A DNA stretch of 35,006 bases, taken from positions 1 to 35,006 of the forward strand of contig CAINUN010000020.1 of NCBI GenBank assembly GCA_903853805.1. The letters run 5' to 3'. The notes beneath the pieces were generated by a model. That model was given only the letters and a program-made list of their open reading frames with translations. It searched no databases and was not told the origin of the DNA. Shown in pieces: positions 18,504 through 25,037 of the stretch. Every line of letters begins with the position of its first letter. The stretch's first letter is position 1. This DNA is from an uncultured Bacteroidota bacterium (GTDB lineage: Bacteria > Bacteroidota > Bacteroidia > Chitinophagales > Chitinophagaceae). The translations under genes and the position numbers were made by a program.

Positions 18504-19262
18504 ATGACACAACAAGAAGCTTTATTTCAATACACCTTGCGTCTTGGCGATACTTCGCTCATTCATGCACAACGCCTTTCTGAATGGTGTAGCAATGGTC
18601 CTATCCTTGAGGAAGACCTTGCACTCACCAATTTTGCCCTCGATTTCATTGGTCGTTCGCAAGTGTTGTTGACCTATGCAGGTGCCTTGGAAGGCAAAGG
18701 CAGAACCGATGATATGTTGGCTTATCGCCGCAATGAAAGACAATATTTCAATTGCCTTTTAGCCGAATTACCGAATGGTGATTTCGGAGTTACGATGGTT
18801 CGCTTACTATTCCTTGCAGCTTTTGAAAAAGAATTGTTTACTGCTTTGCAAAATAGCGAAGACGAAACGCTTGCAGCACTCGCTAAAAAAACCTTGAAAG
18901 AAGTTCGTTATCACCTCGAACATGCTGCCGATTGGGTCATTCGTCTTGGAAATGGAACAGAAGAAAGTCATGCTCGCGTTCAAAAAGCAGTGAATGAATT
19001 GTGGATGTTCACAGGAGATATGTTCGATATGGACGAAACCGATAAGTTGTTGATAGCTGCAGACATTGCTGTTGATTTATCAACTATTAAAACCAAATGG
19101 GATAACTATATCAGTGGAGTGCTGGAAGCCGCTAATTTGCAACAACCAACTTCAAGTTATATGCAATCGGGCAGTAAAAATGCTATTCATACCGAATATC
19201 TTGGTCACCTTTTGGGCGAAATGCAATATTTGCAACTCGCTTATCCTTATGCTAAGTGGTAA
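18504..19262 (+). CDS. paaC: Phenylacetyl-CoA epoxidase structural subunit PaaC
   Basis: PaaC is a four-helix ferritin-like protein that pairs with PaaA but lacks a working di-iron site. The 252 residues include the usual LRLGDTSLIHAQRLSEWCSNGP opening, EEDLALTNFALDFIGRSQ and the terminal HTEYLGHLLGEMQYLQ. The Glu/His ligand pattern of PaaA is only partly kept (EVRYHLEHA), as known for this subunit. It starts 3 bp after the paaB stop and ends 9 bp before paaD. Confidence 0.95.
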   Translation: MTQQEALFQYTLRLGDTSLIHAQRLSEWCSNGPILEEDLALTNFALDFIGRSQVLLTYAGALEGKGRTDDMLAYRRNERQYFNCLLAELPNGDFGVTMVRLLFLAAFEKELFTALQNSEDETLAALAKKTLKEVRYHLEHAADWVIRLGNGTEESHARVQKAVNELWMFTGDMFDMDETDKLLIAADIAVDLSTIKTKWDNYISGVLEAANLQQPTSSYMQSGSKNAIHTEYLGHLLGEMQYLQLAYPYAKW

Positions 19263-19271
19263 ATCCTAAAG

Positions 19272-19751
19272 ATGCATTCTAAAGAAGAAATATTTTTATG
19301 GCTATCGGCAATTGCCGACCCCGAAATTCCTGTGGTGACCATTGAAGAAATGGGCATGCTGCGCGATGTGGTGATTGTCGATAATAGCTATGAAATCATG
19401 CTTACACCTACCTACACCGGTTGCCCGGCTATGGGCATCATCGAAGCAGATATTAAAGCACTGCTACATGAAAAAGGATTGAACAACGTGTCGGTAAAAA
19501 TGATTTACGACCCGGCTTGGACCACCGATTGGATGACCGACGCCGCCAAAGAAAAAATGAGGAAATACGGCATTGCCCCTCCTGTTCATTCATCTTGCAG
19601 CAATCTTGCCGCTGCCGAAAGAAATATTTCCTGCCCTATTTGCAACTCCACCCACACTCACCTCATTAGTCGTTTTGGTGCCACTGCTTGCAAGGCGTTT
19701 TATAAATGCGACGATTGCTTAGAGACTTTTGAGTATTTTAAGTGTCATTAA
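19272..19751 (+). CDS. paaD: PaaD-like Fe-S assembly protein of the phenylacetate epoxidase
   Basis: A 159-residue MIP18/DUF59-type protein with a C-terminal zinc ribbon. DPEIPVVTIEEMGMLRDV opens the domain; PTYTGCPAMGIIE carries the conserved Cys; YDPAWTTDWMT is PaaD-typical. The ribbon is CPIC near residue 121, then CKAFYKCDDCLE near 148-159. In the known operons PaaD helps mature the complex, probably the Fe-S cluster of reductase PaaE. Its presence implies that a paaE gene exists, yet none follows: a terminator begins 20 bp downstream. Confidence 0.93.
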   Translation: MHSKEEIFLWLSAIADPEIPVVTIEEMGMLRDVVIVDNSYEIMLTPTYTGCPAMGIIEADIKALLHEKGLNNVSVKMIYDPAWTTDWMTDAAKEKMRKYGIAPPVHSSCSNLAAAERNISCPICNSTHTHLISRFGATACKAFYKCDDCLETFEYFKCH

Positions 19752-19770
19752 GAAATTTACAGACTAATAT

Positions 19771-19799
19771 AAAGCCGCTTCTTTCAAGGCGGCTTTTTT
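19771..19799 (+). terminator. Rho-independent terminator of the paa operon
   Basis: AAAGCCGC (19771-19778) pairs with GCGGCTTT (19789-19796) around a 10-base loop whose ends can also pair, followed by T-run through 19799. It lies 20 bp past the paaD stop and closes the hmgA-hpd-paaABCD cluster. Confidence 0.9.
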
Positions 19800-19808
19800 C
19801 ATTGGGTT

Positions 19809-19835
19809 GTTTGTTGGTGATAACACCAACACAAC
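19809..19835. repeat. Stem-loop without T-run
   Basis: TGTTGGTG and CACCAACA (19812-19819 and 19824-19831) are perfect 8-bp arms around ATAA, extended by GTT/AAC with one bulge. There is no T-run, so it is not a simple terminator. It opens the repeat-rich stretch that follows. Confidence 0.6.
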
Positions 19836-19917
19836 GGAAATGTTGTTTTTTGAAATTTATACCATCCCCACAAATATTTTTTTGCCCAAAGAATCCCTCC
19901 AAAACCCCTCTACTTTT

Positions 19918-20130
19918 AGGGAGAATGGCAAACGGCTACTCCTGCAAGCCATCTAAATTGTGTAGAAGGGTTCACACGTTATGCTGGCTGGGTTGCTAAC
20001 TATTGTAGAAAGCCCCACGGAGTAGGCTGGCAGGGTTTCGAAATTATGTAGAAGGCACAACGGCCTGGCTGGCATAGTTTCTATATAATGTAGAAGGTTT
20101 CGCGGGCATGCCGAACAGGGTTTCTACTAG
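19918..20130. repeat. Degenerate ~43-bp tandem array
   Basis: Four clear units begin with TGTAGAA at 19961, 20004, 20047 and 20089 (periods 43, 43 and 42 bp). A more diverged unit precedes them from about 19918. Shared words are TGTAGAAGG at the start and GGCTGGCAGGGTTTC in the second half, with a variable middle. Each unit tends to end in TTTCTA, the reverse complement of its start, so units can fold individually; the last (20090-20126) has GTAGAA/TTCTAC ends around GGGCATGCC. It fills the otherwise gene-free interval between the paa terminator and the small ORF at 20170. Origin unknown; REP/MITE-like arrays are the nearest known analogy. Confidence 0.7.
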
Positions 20131-20169
20131 ATTTTGATGCCCCCAAGCCTAAAGACAACCTACCACCTA

Positions 20170-20403
20170 TCAAAACAACACCAATTGTCTATTGCCCAAC
20201 CGTCTAAAATCCTTTGTGTTCATTTCCATTTTGGTTTCGTTCAATCTATATTTTTTGCAGTAAAGGTTGAATTGGGTTTCAATAAGCTCAGCAAATTTTC
20301 CATCGCCCACTATACGGTTGCCAAAGCGACTGTCATTTATCTGGAACAGCGGGGCTTGCGGCTTAATACCATTTCTGACCATAAATACTTCGGTGTTTTC
20401 CAT
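20170..20403 (-). CDS. Possible small protein between two repeat arrays
   Basis: A 77-residue reading frame with ATG at 20403 and TGA at 20170. The translation looks protein-like: mixed charge, no low complexity, a core FQINDSRFGNRIVGDGKFAE and a basic C-terminus. There is no signal peptide or membrane helix and I do not recognise a family. It could be an orphan gene, the remnant of a longer one, or chance. On its own strand it lies downstream of the 21-bp array and upstream of the 43-bp array, so its leader would be made largely of the 21-bp repeats. No ribosome-binding or -7 motif supports expression. Confidence 0.4.
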   Translation of the reverse strand: MENTEVFMVRNGIKPQAPLFQINDSRFGNRIVGDGKFAELIETQFNLYCKKYRLNETKMEMNTKDFRRLGNRQLVLF

Positions 20404-20427
20404 TTATAATATGGTGTTTTTCTATCA

Positions 20428-20620
20428 GCTACCGATGCGGATAACTTAGCTACCGATGCAGATTATTTAGCTACCACTGCGGATAATCTTGCTACCGATG
20501 TTGATGACTTAGCTACCGATGTGGGTAATGTAGCTACCGCTGTGGGTCTTTTTGCTACCGTTGTGGATCATGTAGCTACCGATGAGGATTGACCCGCTAC
20601 CCTTGTGGATGTTTTAGCTA
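20428..20620. repeat. 21-bp tandem array, nine units
   Basis: Nine consecutive 21-bp units start at 20428, 20449, 20470, 20491, 20512, 20533, 20554, 20575 and 20596, with a truncated tenth at 20617. GCTACC is identical in all nine; the next nine positions follow GATGYGGAT loosely; the last six vary. The plus frame reads heptapeptides such as ATDADNL for seven units, but a TAA stands shortly before the first unit, there is no start codon, and unit 8 has a TGA. It is therefore more likely non-coding DNA. 21 bp is two helical turns, so identical sites would lie on one face of the helix. Confidence 0.85.
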
Positions 20621-20635
20621 CTTATTTCTATAAAG

Positions 20636-20665
20636 AAAAAAGCGACTCGTATGGGTCGCTTTTTT
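20636..20665. terminator. Bidirectional hairpin terminator
   Basis: AAAAAAGCGAC (20636-20646) and GTCGCTTTTTT (20655-20665) are perfect 11-bp arms around an 8-base loop. The A/T ends give a U-run on either strand. It lies about 60 bp downstream of the minus-strand gene at 20727-21461 and separates that gene from the 21-bp array. Confidence 0.9.
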
Positions 20666-20726
20666 GTGATTATTATTTTGAAAGCAATGGGTTGTCTTTA
20701 GCTTTTTATGCTTGAGCAATCCGTAT

Positions 20727-21461
20727 TTATGCATTTGGCGTAGGGGGTGTATTGCCTCCTGTGGCGTTCATGTTTTTTATAGTGGCAGTATAGGAATATT
20801 GGGCTTCTTTCACCTTGTTTTTAAGTGCTTTATAGGTTGTTTTTCCGAGCTTGCAAATGGCAATGATGCGGGCATAAAGTGCATTGAGATCATCTGTTTT
20901 TGTAGCACTATTTTCTTTTTTAGTTTTCTTATTGCCTTCTTGAGCCACGTTGGCATCTTTTAAAATTTGGGCATAAGTAAGGGGTTTTTCGAGTTTGGCA
21001 GTAGGAATGCCATTGGCAACTATTGCGGCTTTGAGGGCAGGGGTGAGGTTGGTTTGATATCGATAGAGATGAGCAATAAGGGCTTCTTGGTCGCCATCGC
21101 GAACGGCTTTACTGTAGAGGTTATAGCCAAGCGTGTTCATAATTTCATCGAGGTCGGCAGTGAGTTTTTTCTCGGTGTATTTGTTGGTGATGAGTTCTTT
21201 GACAATTTGAAGGGCAAGCTTTCCTGCTTCAAAATTATCCATCACCACACGGGTAGAGGCTCTGAGTGCTTTGGCGCTGTCGATGCCTAAATATTTGCCG
21301 CAAGCAGTGTTGATGTCGGTTTGAAGTTTATCAATGACGGTGAGCGTTATGTCGGCATCATAATCTTTAAGGTCATTGATGTCGCCTTTGGCTAAATCGC
21401 AAACAACATCTCCACCTATAAATAATTCGGAGATTTTTCCTTTAAAAATGTTTTCAGACAT
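20727..21461 (-). CDS. Uncharacterised soluble, alpha-helical protein
   Basis: A 244-residue protein starting MSENIFKGKISELFIGGD at the ATG at 21461. The frame is open further upstream, but that extension is Lys/Phe-rich and runs through the predicted promoter, so it is rejected. It has no signal peptide or membrane helix. The body is mostly helical with many Asp/Lys/Ala; the segment around 190-205 is charged (KKTKKENSATKTDD), and the C-terminus ends in a Pro/Gly/Asn tail. I do not recognise the family. A TTG-N20-TATACTTG promoter and a palindrome at its -33 position (21515-21528) precede it, and a strong terminator follows, so it is a single-gene unit under probable repression. Confidence 0.75.
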   Translation of the reverse strand: MSENIFKGKISELFIGGDVVCDLAKGDINDLKDYDADITLTVIDKLQTDINTACGKYLGIDSAKALRASTRVVMDNFEAGKLALQIVKELITNKYTEKKLTADLDEIMNTLGYNLYSKAVRDGDQEALIAHLYRYQTNLTPALKAAIVANGIPTAKLEKPLTYAQILKDANVAQEGNKKTKKENSATKTDDLNALYARIIAICKLGKTTYKALKNKVKEAQYSYTATIKNMNATGGNTPPTPNA

Positions 21462-21485
21462 TGTATTGTGTATTTGTTTAAGGCG

Positions 21486-21516
21486 CAAGTATAGTAAGTC
21501 ATGTTTTGTTGAACAA
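21486..21516 (-). promoter_or_regulatory. Promoter of the gene at 20727-21461
   Basis: Read on the minus strand, TTG (21516-21514) is followed after exactly 20 bases by TATACTTG (21493-21486), one mismatch from TAnnTTTG. The start codon lies 24 bases further on. The TTG-N20 spacing is the same as in the promoter at 33269-33299. Confidence 0.5.
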
Positions 21517-21528
21517 TGACGGCGGTCA
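21515..21528. promoter_or_regulatory. Second copy of the operator-like palindrome
   Basis: AATGACGGCGGTCA differs at one base from AATGACGACGGTCA in front of hmgA (14718-14731). The palindromic core is TGAC-GGCG-GTCA. It overlaps the -33 element of the minus-strand promoter for the uncharacterised gene and lies 65 bp upstream of the divergent T9SS protein gene, so it could affect either. Confidence 0.55.
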
Positions 21529-21593
21529 GCGGTTGGAAAAAAGTTTTGGATGATGAACTTTCTTACCTTTAGTTTTCTAAAATCTTTTCTATT

Positions 21594-23987
21594 ATGAAAC
21601 CACACCTTCTTCTTTTCGGTTTCTTGTTGGCTACTGTTTCGATGCAAGCCAAAAACTATAACAGCCCTTACGGTTTTTATGAAAACAAAGGACAAATCAT
21701 TGACCAAAACAACAACTTAAACCCTTCGGTGAAATACCTGTGGACGGGAAATGGAATGAAAGTGCAATTGAAAAGGAATAGCTTTAGTTATGAAGTGTTG
21801 AAGGTGGAGAAGTTCGAATATCGAAACCCCAAACACAAAGTCATGCTGAGCTTGTCGAAGCATAGAAAGGCAGCGTTTGACGACTCCACTGTCATCTACT
21901 CCCACCGAGTGGACATAGAACTGCTGAACAGTAACCCACATCCACAAATTATTGCCGAAGAAAAAAGTGCTGATTATGACAACTACTATACCACAGGCAC
22001 ACCCGAAGAAGGCGTAACATTTGTGTATCATTACAGCAAGGTGACCTACAAGGATATATACCCTAATATAGACCTTGAGTTTGTGAGTGATGCCAAAAAC
22101 GAAAAAGGATTTAAGTATAATTTTATTATTCGTCCTGGTGGAGATTTGTCAAAAATAAAAATCAGGTATTCAGGTGCATTGAATGTTAATTTAGTTGAAA
22201 AGAACATTATTAGTATTAATACTCTATATGGAAATATAATAGAGGAAATTCCAAATAGTTTTGAGGTAGAAACAGGGAAACAGGTGTTTGTATCCTATTC
22301 ACATATAGGGAATAATACATTTCAAATTTTATCACCATTATATAACTTAGAAAACACCTTAGTAATTGATCCATTATTAACTTATTACGGTGGAAGTAAC
22401 AATGAAGGTTGTACAGATGTTTGTTCTGATGAAAAAGGAAATATTATTTTTACAGGCTCTACTGCATCTATAAATAACATTGCTTCAACAGGTGCTTATC
22501 AAACAACTCTTCATGGCAATAATGATGCGTTTATCGTTAAATTTAGTCCAAATGGAACAAAACTTTGGAGTACTTATTTTGGAGGGGATAATAATGATGC
22601 TGGAAGTTGCATATGTTTAGACACCTCTTCAAATATGTTTATTGGAGGCATTACTTATTCTGCAAATAATATCGCAACTACTGGCGGCTATCAAACTGTA
22701 TTTACTGGAGATGAGGATGGATTTATAGCAAAATTTAATTCATCTGGTATTCGTCAATGGAGTAGTTATTATGGCGGCGATTCTTCAATAATTATTCAAT
22801 CAATTTCAATTGATAATAATTGCAATGTTTATGCAGCTGGATACACAACATCGGCAAATGGTGTTGCCACTATTGGCTCTCATCAACAAATTTATAGTGG
22901 TTTTAGTGATGCGTTTATTGTTAAATTCACTTATTCTGGAAATAGACTATGGGGAACTTATTATGGTGGTAACAACTATGATGATTCACATAAAATATGT
23001 ATTGATGTAAATGGAAATATTTTAATAGCTGGTACGACATCATCTGTAAACAATATCGCGACTGTAAATGCATTCCAACAAATCTATAGTGGCACTACCA
23101 ATGCTTTTGTATCTAAATTTGATGCAAATGGTATCTTAATTTGGGGGACTTATTATGGTAATGTTGCAGAAGAAGGGTTTAGTGTTACTTGTGATAATAA
23201 TAATAATGTTTTTTTATTTGGAGAAACATCCTCTTCAATTGGGATCGCAACTGTTGGTGCTTATCAAACTGTAATAAATAACGGTAGTGACGCATTCATA
23301 GTTAAATTTAACCCTAATGGAGGTAGATTGTGGGGTACATATTTTGGAGGTGATGTTGGTGAATGGGCTTTAGATATTCAATCTGATGCGATTAATAATA
23401 TTATTATAACTGGTTATACAAGTTCTACAATTGGAATTGCATCCCCTAATGCTTTTCAAACAATTTTAAAAGGAGTAAATGATGCTTATTTGGCGAAATT
23501 TTCTGCAAATGGTAATAGATTGTGGAGTACTTATTTTGGAGGAAATAATGAAGATGTTTTTCAAGGAATAGCCATAAGGTATAATTCAATTATTGCGGTA
23601 GGGGCGACTTCATCTGATACTGGATTAATACCATCTAATGCGTTTCAAGCAACATATGGTGGCGGTCTTAATGACGCGTTGATTGTTTGTTTTGATAGCA
23701 CAGGTCATTTAATACCTGATGGCATTAGTAATTTGAACCAACAAACAGAGTCATTAATCAACGTCTATCCTAATCCTGCAAATGATAAAATCACAGTTAG
23801 CATTAAAGAATACACAGTAAAGGGTGGTAGCTTGGTGCTTATGGATGTTGAAGGCAAAGTTGTAAAGTCGGTGGTTGTAAAGTCGGCGGAGTGTAGTATT
23901 GATGTTAAAGATTTAGCTGCTGGTGTGTATTTGCTTCAGTATGAAGATGGTGAGGTTTGTGAGACGGTGAAGGTGGTTAAGGAATAA
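21594..23987 (+). CDS. Secreted SBBP-repeat protein with T9SS type A sorting domain
   Basis: A 797-residue secreted protein: signal peptide about 1-19 (ending SMQA), an N-terminal domain beginning GFYENKGQIIDQN as in many Bacteroidota gliding/adhesion-type proteins, then seven repeats of about 64 residues. Each repeat has AYQT..G..DAFIVKF..NG.RLW.TYFGG, the SBBP beta-propeller repeat. The end, from VYPNPANDKI near residue 724 to the terminal KVVKE, is a type A C-terminal sorting domain, which directs passage through T9SS and anchoring or release at the surface. The function is probably adhesion or a structural role. Two oddities: a REP-like palindrome is translated at about residues 83-90, and base composition shifts sharply near 22.06 kb. 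Confidence 0.9.
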   Translation: MKPHLLLFGFLLATVSMQAKNYNSPYGFYENKGQIIDQNNNLNPSVKYLWTGNGMKVQLKRNSFSYEVLKVEKFEYRNPKHKVMLSLSKHRKAAFDDSTVIYSHRVDIELLNSNPHPQIIAEEKSADYDNYYTTGTPEEGVTFVYHYSKVTYKDIYPNIDLEFVSDAKNEKGFKYNFIIRPGGDLSKIKIRYSGALNVNLVEKNIISINTLYGNIIEEIPNSFEVETGKQVFVSYSHIGNNTFQILSPLYNLENTLVIDPLLTYYGGSNNEGCTDVCSDEKGNIIFTGSTASINNIASTGAYQTTLHGNNDAFIVKFSPNGTKLWSTYFGGDNNDAGSCICLDTSSNMFIGGITYSANNIATTGGYQTVFTGDEDGFIAKFNSSGIRQWSSYYGGDSSIIIQSISIDNNCNVYAAGYTTSANGVATIGSHQQIYSGFSDAFIVKFTYSGNRLWGTYYGGNNYDDSHKICIDVNGNILIAGTTSSVNNIATVNAFQQIYSGTTNAFVSKFDANGILIWGTYYGNVAEEGFSVTCDNNNNVFLFGETSSSIGIATVGAYQTVINNGSDAFIVKFNPNGGRLWGTYFGGDVGEWALDIQSDAINNIIITGYTSSTIGIASPNAFQTILKGVNDAYLAKFSANGNRLWSTYFGGNNEDVFQGIAIRYNSIIAVGATSSDTGLIPSNAFQATYGGGLNDALIVCFDSTGHLIPDGISNLNQQTESLINVYPNPANDKITVSIKEYTVKGGSLVLMDVEGKVVKSVVVKSAECSIDVKDLAAGVYLLQYEDGEVCETVKVVKE
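21841..21863. repeat. REP-like palindromic element inside a reading frame
   Basis: The element carries TGCTGAGCTTGTCGAAGCA, with ATGCT/AGCAT ends forming an imperfect hairpin. This sequence is a widespread interspersed repeat in bacterial genomes and is often translated as VMLSLSKH, exactly as here; the opposite strand reads LRQAQHD. It keeps the frame of the SBBP protein open and adds residues to its N-terminal domain. The attribution to a known repeat is from memory. Confidence 0.75.
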
Positions 23988-23999
23988 AGTGATTAGCTT

Positions 24000-24033
24000 G
24001 TTTTTGTGTCTTCGTTTTTTCGAAAAACACAGA
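24000..24033. repeat. Direct repeat copy 1, with hairpin
   Basis: GTTTTTGTGTC followed by TTCGTTTTTTCGAAA (24000-24025) recurs at 24900-24933, where the copy has an extra 8 bases (one more TTTGTGTC). In this copy TGTGTCTTCG and CGAAAAACACA can pair with one mismatch and one bulge around a T6 loop, so it may also serve as a weak terminator for the T9SS gene. Confidence 0.65.
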
Positions 24034-24137
24034 GTAACAAAACAACAAAAGGACAAAAGGACGTTGGCGTGAGTCAGTGTTCTTTTGATTACAGCTACTA
24101 CTCTTGCCTAATTGGTTGTTAATAAGTAAATTGCAGA

Positions 24138-24659
24138 GTGAAAAAAAGGCAAATACTAGAACTAGCATTTGAGGTAGATAAATTAACCAATTCTATTGAA
24201 AACGTTCAATCGGGAGATAGTTTTCCTACCGAAGTTTCCTTATTGACACTAACTGAATTAAAACGACTTACCAAGAAAAACGGATGGCAGTTCAATTGGG
24301 CAAATGAGATGAAAATAGCATCAAGAGATGTCTATAAGTTAACCATACCCAACAACCCAAACAATATTCAAGGTGTGGTTAGTTTAGAAGTAAAGCCCGA
24401 TCATGTTTTCATGCACCTTATTGAGAGTGCTCCTTTTAATATTGGGAAACATAAAACCTATCTTGGTGTTCCTGGAAATCTTGTAGCATTTGCTTGCAAG
24501 CTATCATTTCAAAGAGGTGGTGAGGGGTATGTATCCTTTCTTTCAAAATCTAAATTAATTGACCATTACGAAAAAAGTTTGGGTGCAGTGCATTTTGGAA
24601 GTCACCTTATGGTAATAACCACAGAAGCAGCCTTAAAACTAACAAACAAATACTTCTAA
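24138..24659 (+). CDS. GNAT-like acetyltransferase fold protein
   Basis: A 173-residue protein with GTG start at 24138; no ATG start fits better. The C-terminal half follows the GNAT pattern: a strand pair (GVVSLEVKPDHVFMHLIESAPFN), a YLGVPGNLVAFACKLSFQRGGEGYVSF segment that corresponds to the acetyl-CoA-binding R/Q-x-x-G-x-G/A loop, and the DHYEKSLGAVHFG segment typical of the last strand. The first 60 residues are a helical extension. An 11-bp gap separates it from a 58-residue ORF, and the pair lies between two copies of a direct repeat. The substrate is unknown; toxin-like tRNA or protein acetylation is possible, but the sequence does not show it. Confidence 0.7.
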   Translation: MKKRQILELAFEVDKLTNSIENVQSGDSFPTEVSLLTLTELKRLTKKNGWQFNWANEMKIASRDVYKLTIPNNPNNIQGVVSLEVKPDHVFMHLIESAPFNIGKHKTYLGVPGNLVAFACKLSFQRGGEGYVSFLSKSKLIDHYEKSLGAVHFGSHLMVITTEAALKLTNKYF

Positions 24660-24670
24660 ATACCTCCTTT

Positions 24671-24847
24671 ATGGGCATAGTAAGAGAACCGATTGACATT
24701 GATTTTGTAGTTGACCCAAGACCTTTGACAAAAGCAGAGGAACAGGCAATTAGTGAATTTATTCGCGCAGACAAAGAGAAACGGAAACAAAAAAATGTAA
24801 GCAAGGTGCAAAGCAAAAAACACCTAGCAACTCCTAACTCGGTTTAG
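24671..24847 (+). CDS. Small charged protein paired with the GNAT-like gene
   Basis: A 58-residue ORF with ATG at 24671, 11 bp after the GNAT-like stop, and stop TAG at 24845. It begins MGIVREPIDIDFVVDPRPLT, a compact conserved-looking N-terminus, followed by an acidic helix (KAEEQAISEFIRADKE) and a Lys/Gln/Ser-rich tail that is probably disordered. The form (short, charged, folded head and loose tail, immediately downstream of an enzyme) is that of an antitoxin or adaptor. I recall similar REPxxVDFxVDPxPLT proteins in other Bacteroidota as hypothetical genes; a search is required to establish the pairing. Confidence 0.7.
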   Translation: MGIVREPIDIDFVVDPRPLTKAEEQAISEFIRADKEKRKQKNVSKVQSKKHLATPNSV

Positions 24848-24899
24848 TCTTTAATTGCTAGTTGATTTCATACATCGTCTTAGCTGTAACTAATAAAAT

Positions 24900-24933
24900 G
24901 TTTTTGTGTCTTTGTGTCTTCGTTTTTTCGAAA
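24900..24933. repeat. Direct repeat copy 2
   Basis: GTTTTTGTGTC, an extra TTTGTGTC, then TTCGTTTTTTCGAAA. Apart from the 8-base duplication it matches 24000-24025 base for base. The two copies lie about 900 bp apart and bracket the GNAT-like gene and the 58-residue ORF. Confidence 0.7.
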
Positions 24934-24941
24934 TCAATTCT

Positions 24942-25037
24942 TTACGACTTTAAAGCTTTACAACTTCACGCCTTTACAGCTTCACAACTTTACAACTTTA
25001 CAGCTTCACTACTTCACGACTTTACAGCTTCACAACT
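24942..25037. repeat. 8-bp microsatellite, 12 units
   Basis: Twelve contiguous units of consensus TTACARCT, varying mainly at the second base (T or C) and at bases 5-6. Unit starts are every 8 bases from 24942 to 25030. It ends 60 bp upstream of the ATG of the nucleoid-associated protein gene, in what should be its promoter or leader. It also opens spurious reading frames of ...FTASQLYNFTAS... type. Confidence 0.9.

Noticed and set aside
19918-20130. CRISPR array
   Set aside because: Units are contiguous and diverged with a 42-43 bp period; there is no invariant repeat of 24-40 bases separated by unique spacers and no cas gene in the window.
20428-20595. Protein with ATDADNL heptad repeats
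   Set aside because: A TAA stands directly upstream in this frame, no start codon precedes the first unit, the eighth unit contains TGA, and the differences between units are not biased to synonymous positions.
21462-21707. 82-residue N-terminal extension of the 244-residue protein
   Set aside because: It would cover the predicted promoter and palindrome and overlap the start of the divergent T9SS gene; the residues are Lys/Phe-rich and unlike the rest.
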